The translations under genes were made by a program, and so were the position numbers. The notes under the pieces are model-generated. The model saw nothing but the letters and a program-made list of their open reading frames with translations, did no database searches and was not told the origin of the DNA. A stretch of DNA of 64,000 bases from Sphingomonadales bacterium UBA2369 (lineage in GTDB: Bacteria > Pseudomonadota > Alphaproteobacteria > Sphingomonadales > Sphingomonadaceae), in the NCBI GenBank assembly GCA_002344055.1, contig DDTH01000011.1, forward strand, positions 125,054 through 189,053, read 5' to 3'. Positions 60,661 through 64,000 of this stretch are shown here, piece by piece. Each line of letters opens with the position of its first letter. Positions within the stretch are counted from its first letter, which is position 1.

Positions 60661-62184
60661 TCAACCCTCCGCTTTGCCGATCTGGAAGTCGATACCCTGC
60701 GCCAGCGGCAGATCGCGGCCGTAATTGATCGTGTTCGTGGCGCGGCGCATGTAGGCGCGCCAGCTGTCGGAGCCGCTTTCGCGCCCGCCGCCCGTCTCCT
60801 TCTCGCCGCCGAACGCGCCGCCGATTTCCGCCCCGGAAGGCCCGATATTGACGTTGACGATACCGCAATCGGAGCCGGCGGCGGACATGAAGCGCTCGGC
60901 CTCGCGCAAATCGGTGGTGAAGATGGACGAGGACAGGCCGTGCGCTGAGGCGTTGTGACGCGCGATGGCGTCGTCCAGGTCGCTGTAGCGCATGACGTAG
61001 AGGATCGGCGCGAAGGTCTCGCGCAGGACGATGTCGCTCTGCTCGCTCATCTCCACGAGCGCTGGGCGGGCATACCAGGCGTCGGGGTGTTCGTCGGCGT
61101 GCAGATGCTCGCCGCCCTGAACCGTGCCGTGCATCGCCGCTTCGTCCAGCGCCCGGCGCATGGCGGCGAAGGATTCGCCGTCGATCAGCGGGCCGACAAG
61201 GGTGCCGGCGTCGAGCGGGTTGCCGACCGGAATCTGCGCCCAGATCGCGCGGAGGCGGGGAACGAGCGTGTCATAGACGCTGTCGTGGACGAACAGGCGG
61301 CGCAGGCTGGTGCAGCGCTGACCCGCTGTCCCGACGGCGGCGAAGGCGATGGCGCGCTCGGCCAGGTCGAGATCGGCCGAGGGGCAGACGATCATGCCAT
61401 TGTTACCGCCAAGCTCGAGCAGGGTACGGCCGAAGCGCGCGGCGACGCGGGGGCCGAGCTCGCGGCCCATGCGAGTGGAGCCGGTGGCGGAGACGAGCGC
61501 AATGCGCGGGTCGTCGGCCAGCGCCTCACCCACGCCGCGGCCGCCCTGGACGATCTCGACCAATCCCTCCGGCGCATCGCCGAACTTCGCAGCGGCGCGG
61601 GCGAACAGGGCACCGACGGCATAAGCGGTGAGCGGGGTCTTTTCGGACGGTTTCCAGACCACTGAGTCGCCGCAGACCAAAGCCAGACAGGCATTCCAGG
61701 CCCAGACCGCGACCGGGAAATTGAAGGCGCTGATCACGCCGACCACGCCCAGCGGGTGCCAGGTTTCCATCATGCGATGGTCCGGGCGTTCGGTGGCGAT
61801 GGTGAGGCCGTAAAGCTGGCGGGAGAGGCCGACGGCGAAGTCGCAGATGTCGACCATTTCCTGCACTTCGCCGAGGCCCTCGGGCAGGATCTTGCCGGCC
61901 TCCAGCGTCACCAGCCGGCCAAGCGCGTCCTTGTTGGCGCGCAATTCATCGCCGAACAGGCGGACCAGTTCCCCGCGGCGGGGAGGCGGGACGTTGCGCC
62001 AGATGCGGAAGGCAGCCTCGGCACGGCTCAGCACCGCTTCAAGCGAGGCGGCGTCGGATGCGCCGACGCGGCCCATCTCCTGCCCGTCGATCGGCGAGCG
62101 GGAGACGAGGTCGCCGTCGGTGGGGAGAGGGATGCCGAACGCCTCGAACGTGGCCCGGGCCTCTGTTGCGGTGGAAAAGCTCAT
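60661..62184 (-). CDS. Aldehyde dehydrogenase of the ALDH7 type (alpha-aminoadipic semialdehyde/P6C dehydrogenase)
   Basis: 507 residues. The catalytic Cys is in TAGQRCTSLRR, the general-base Glu in TLLELGGNN, and the cofactor-loop region is VSATGSTRMGREL. The late GGAFGGEKETGGGRESGSDSWRAYMRRATNTINYG is a hallmark of the ALDH7 group, which oxidises the semialdehyde of lysine breakdown. The start codon lies four bases after the ilvE stop, so the two amino-acid genes are co-transcribed. Confidence 0.92.
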   Translation of the reverse strand: MSFSTATEARATFEAFGIPLPTDGDLVSRSPIDGQEMGRVGASDAASLEAVLSRAEAAFRIWRNVPPPRRGELVRLFGDELRANKDALGRLVTLEAGKILPEGLGEVQEMVDICDFAVGLSRQLYGLTIATERPDHRMMETWHPLGVVGVISAFNFPVAVWAWNACLALVCGDSVVWKPSEKTPLTAYAVGALFARAAAKFGDAPEGLVEIVQGGRGVGEALADDPRIALVSATGSTRMGRELGPRVAARFGRTLLELGGNNGMIVCPSADLDLAERAIAFAAVGTAGQRCTSLRRLFVHDSVYDTLVPRLRAIWAQIPVGNPLDAGTLVGPLIDGESFAAMRRALDEAAMHGTVQGGEHLHADEHPDAWYARPALVEMSEQSDIVLRETFAPILYVMRYSDLDDAIARHNASAHGLSSSIFTTDLREAERFMSAAGSDCGIVNVNIGPSGAEIGGAFGGEKETGGGRESGSDSWRAYMRRATNTINYGRDLPLAQGIDFQIGKAEG

Positions 62185-62188
62185 GCCT

Positions 62189-63283
62189 TCACACCACCGT
62201 CTCCACCCAGCCGTACGGGTCTTCCGCCCGGCCGCGCTGGATATCGACCAGAGCGGCGCGGATGCGCTGGGTCAGCGGGCCGACGGACTGGCCGCCGATG
62301 GCGAAGCTGCCTTCCGTGGTCTTCACCTGACCGATCGCGGTGACGACGGCGGCGGTGCCGCAGGCGAAGGTCTCGGTGAGGCGGCCGCTCTGCGCATCCG
62401 CCTGCCATTGCTCGATCGAATAGGGCTCCTCGCGGACCGTGACGCCCAGATCGCGGGCGAGGCGAATGATGGAGTCGCGGGTGATACCGGGGAGGATGGT
62501 CCCGCCCAGCGGCGGCGTCTGCAGGCTGCCGTCGTCGAAGGCGAAGAAGATGTTCATGCCCCCCAGTTCCTCGATCCAGCGGCGCTCGATCGCGTCGAGG
62601 AAGACGACCTGGTCGCAGCCGTTACGGATCGCCTCGGCCTGCGCGATCAGGCTGGCGGCGTAATTGCCGCCGCACTTCGCCGCGCCCGTCCCGCCCGGCG
62701 CCGCCCGCGTATATTCGCGCGTCGCCCAGAGCGAGATGGCCGGGCTACCGCCCTTGAAATAGCCGCCCACCGAGGAGGCGATCACCGCGTAGAGATATTC
62801 GTCCGCCGGCTTCACGCCGAGGAAGACCTCGGACGCGAACATGAAGGGGCGCAGGTACAAAGCGCCGTCCTCGCCCGGCGGGATCCAGTCAATCTCGGTC
62901 CGCACCAAAGCCCGCACCGATTCGAGGAAAATCTCCTCCGGCAATTCCGGCATCGCCATGCGACGCGCGGACTCCTGGAAACGGCGGGCATTGGCCTGCG
63001 GGCGGAACAAAGCCGCGCCGCCGCCGGGGCGACCGTAAGCCTTCATCCCTTCGAAGATTTCCTGCGCATAATGGAGCACGGAGGTGGCGAGATCGGTCTG
63101 GATCGGGCGCCGCGCACCGATCTTCAGATCGTGCCAGCCCTTCTCGCTGGAATAGCGCACCGTCGCCATATGATCGGTGAAGACCCGGCCGAAGCCCGGG
63201 TCGGCGATAAGGGCGGCCCGCTCCTCGTCCGGCACGCGGGTCGTGCTGGACTCGAAGGCGAAGGCGGGAATCGGGGCGGTCAT
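62189..63283 (-). CDS. ilvE: Branched-chain amino acid aminotransferase
   Basis: 364 residues, the longer eukaryote-like form of fold-type IV PLP enzymes. The PLP lysine lies in TGAAKCGGNYAASLIAQ near 190; the N-terminal part has HYAQEIFEGMKAYGRPGG near 75, and the end holds LTETFACGTAAVVTAIGQVK. It performs the last step of Leu, Ile and Val synthesis. ATG at 63283 has GAGAGG seven bases upstream. A run of 9-bp repeats lies about 140 bp upstream. Confidence 0.94.
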   Translation of the reverse strand: MTAPIPAFAFESSTTRVPDEERAALIADPGFGRVFTDHMATVRYSSEKGWHDLKIGARRPIQTDLATSVLHYAQEIFEGMKAYGRPGGGAALFRPQANARRFQESARRMAMPELPEEIFLESVRALVRTEIDWIPPGEDGALYLRPFMFASEVFLGVKPADEYLYAVIASSVGGYFKGGSPAISLWATREYTRAAPGGTGAAKCGGNYAASLIAQAEAIRNGCDQVVFLDAIERRWIEELGGMNIFFAFDDGSLQTPPLGGTILPGITRDSIIRLARDLGVTVREEPYSIEQWQADAQSGRLTETFACGTAAVVTAIGQVKTTEGSFAIGGQSVGPLTQRIRAALVDIQRGRAEDPYGWVETVV

Positions 63284-63422
63284 GCAAATCCTCTCAGTGC
63301 CGCGCCTGTACCGGCGCATGCGAACGGCGCGGCGTCATGTCCGGGCCGCGTGAAGCGGGCGGATTGGCCCGTGACCATGGCCCGGTCAAGCAATTGGCGG
63401 CGACTCGCTCGGACGGCGCGAA

Positions 63423-63449
63423 TGTCACGACTGTCACGAATGTCACACG
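63423..63449. repeat. Three tandem 9-bp repeats (TGTCAC core) upstream of ilvE
   Basis: TGTCAC occurs at 63423, 63432 and 63441, as TGTCACGAC, TGTCACGAA and TGTCACACG. The array sits in the 289-bp gap between proC and ilvE. Near-helical spacing suggests a protein-binding array, but no known operator is implied. I see nothing else in the gap. Confidence 0.6.
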
Positions 63450-63572
63450 CAATCGCGGGGGGTTTTGGAACTTTCGGCGGGGTGCGAACGGAAAGCCGAA
63501 GGTCGGGAAAAACGATCATCGGGCGAACATAGCGAATGGCGGGCCTGTAGGAAAATCGCGGGCCGTCGCGCG

Positions 63573-64000
63573 TCAGCCACCCTCGCCGCGGGCGGCCGCG
63601 CGCATCTCCTGCTCGCGGCGGACGGCAGCGGCAAAAGTATCCTGAATCAGCCGGCGGAGGCGATCGTCCGCATCAAGCACGGCAAGACCGGCGCGGGTCG
63701 TGCCGCCGGGGCTGGCGACACGTTCGGCCAGCGCATCGGGGCTTTCGCCCGAAGCACCGGCAAGGACAGTGGCGCCCTCGACGGTGACGAGCGCGAGGCG
63801 CTGCGCGCGGGCCGGGTCCATGCCGAGCGCGACCGCGCCATCCGCCAGCGCGGCGATGAAGCGGAAAACGAAAGCCGGGCCGCTGCCGGTGAGCGTGGTG
63901 ACGATATCGAACAAACGCTCGTCATCGACCCATTCGACCAGCCCCAGCGGGGTCATCAGGCGCTCAACCGCAGCCAGCATTTCGGGCGCGCCATCCGGGG
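63573..64000 (-). CDS. proC: Pyrroline-5-carboxylate reductase, C-terminal part (cut by window edge)
   Basis: The visible ~142 residues are the C-terminal dimerisation domain of ProC: LTGSGPAFVFRFIAALADGAVALGM, then GESPDALAERVASPGGTTRAGLAVLD, the family signature. The frame stays open through 64000, so the Rossmann N-terminus lies outside the window. It makes proline from pyrroline-5-carboxylate. Confidence 0.93.
   Translation of the reverse strand, partial: PDGAPEMLAAVERLMTPLGLVEWVDDERLFDIVTTLTGSGPAFVFRFIAALADGAVALGMDPARAQRLALVTVEGATVLAGASGESPDALAERVASPGGTTRAGLAVLDADDRLRRLIQDTFAAAVRREQEMRAAARGEGG

Overview
The window looks like one chromosomal contig from a flagellated, GC-rich alphaproteobacterium of the order Sphingomonadales (Sphingomonas-like). 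I infer this from gene content and layout (rplM-rpsI with an Ala-rich S9 extension, a TorF-type porin, a compact fli cluster, ubiA), from very dense coding with ATGA-type overlaps, and from dispersed palindromic repeats built on CTGAGCTTGTCGAAGG and TCCTCCCC..GGGGAGGA of a kind I know from sphingomonads. There is no rRNA, CRISPR array, insertion sequence or integrase.

Layout. 1-5.2 kb: a DUF1272 zinc protein, glmM, a secreted kelch protein, an unknown exported protein, and rplM-rpsI closed by a terminator. 5.2-8.1 kb: a GbsR/MarR-type regulator with a palindromic operator over its own start codon, then DUF4166 and a membrane-anchored TIGR01777-type oxidoreductase. 8.2-14.0 kb: a MASE1-PAS-GGDEF diguanylate cyclase, a small lipoprotein, a 46-aa acidic protein, a metallophosphoesterase/lipid kinase pair, tRNA-Gly(CCC), and a porin. 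14.1-33.8 kb: the flagellar region, with a sigma-54 activator, a low-GC DUF3800 gene, fliS, fliD, and one long minus-strand operon (flbD-like, fliE F G H I J K L M N O P, a 30-codon ORF, fliQ, fliR, flhB, an unknown 89-aa gene), then fliC on the plus strand. Promoters fit a class hierarchy: a near-perfect sigma-54 site precedes the flbD-like gene, and sigma-28 (FliA) sites precede fliD and fliC.

33.8-56 kb is mainly housekeeping: ribF, ileS (carrying an in-frame palindromic repeat and a GC-poor segment), lspA, sulfur genes (metC-like, sseA), an S10 peptidase, queF, panE, a Deg-family protease next to hflKC, mrp, pmbA, ubiA, rsmE and a pirin.

56.1-60.5 kb is the most unusual part: a candidate RiPP (lasso-like) cluster. 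It holds a PRMT-like methyltransferase, a 49-aa precursor whose C-terminus GISYRPLDGIYNLTA could form a Gly1-Asp8 macrolactam, an asparagine-synthetase-like cyclase lacking the glutaminase Cys, and an HprK-like kinase. No B1 (RRE) or B2 (leader peptidase) gene is visible beside them. The window ends with tRNA-Gln(TTG), an ALDH7-type dehydrogenase, ilvE and a truncated proC.

Coordinates were read by eye. Family assignments rest on motifs and general similarity, with no database search.
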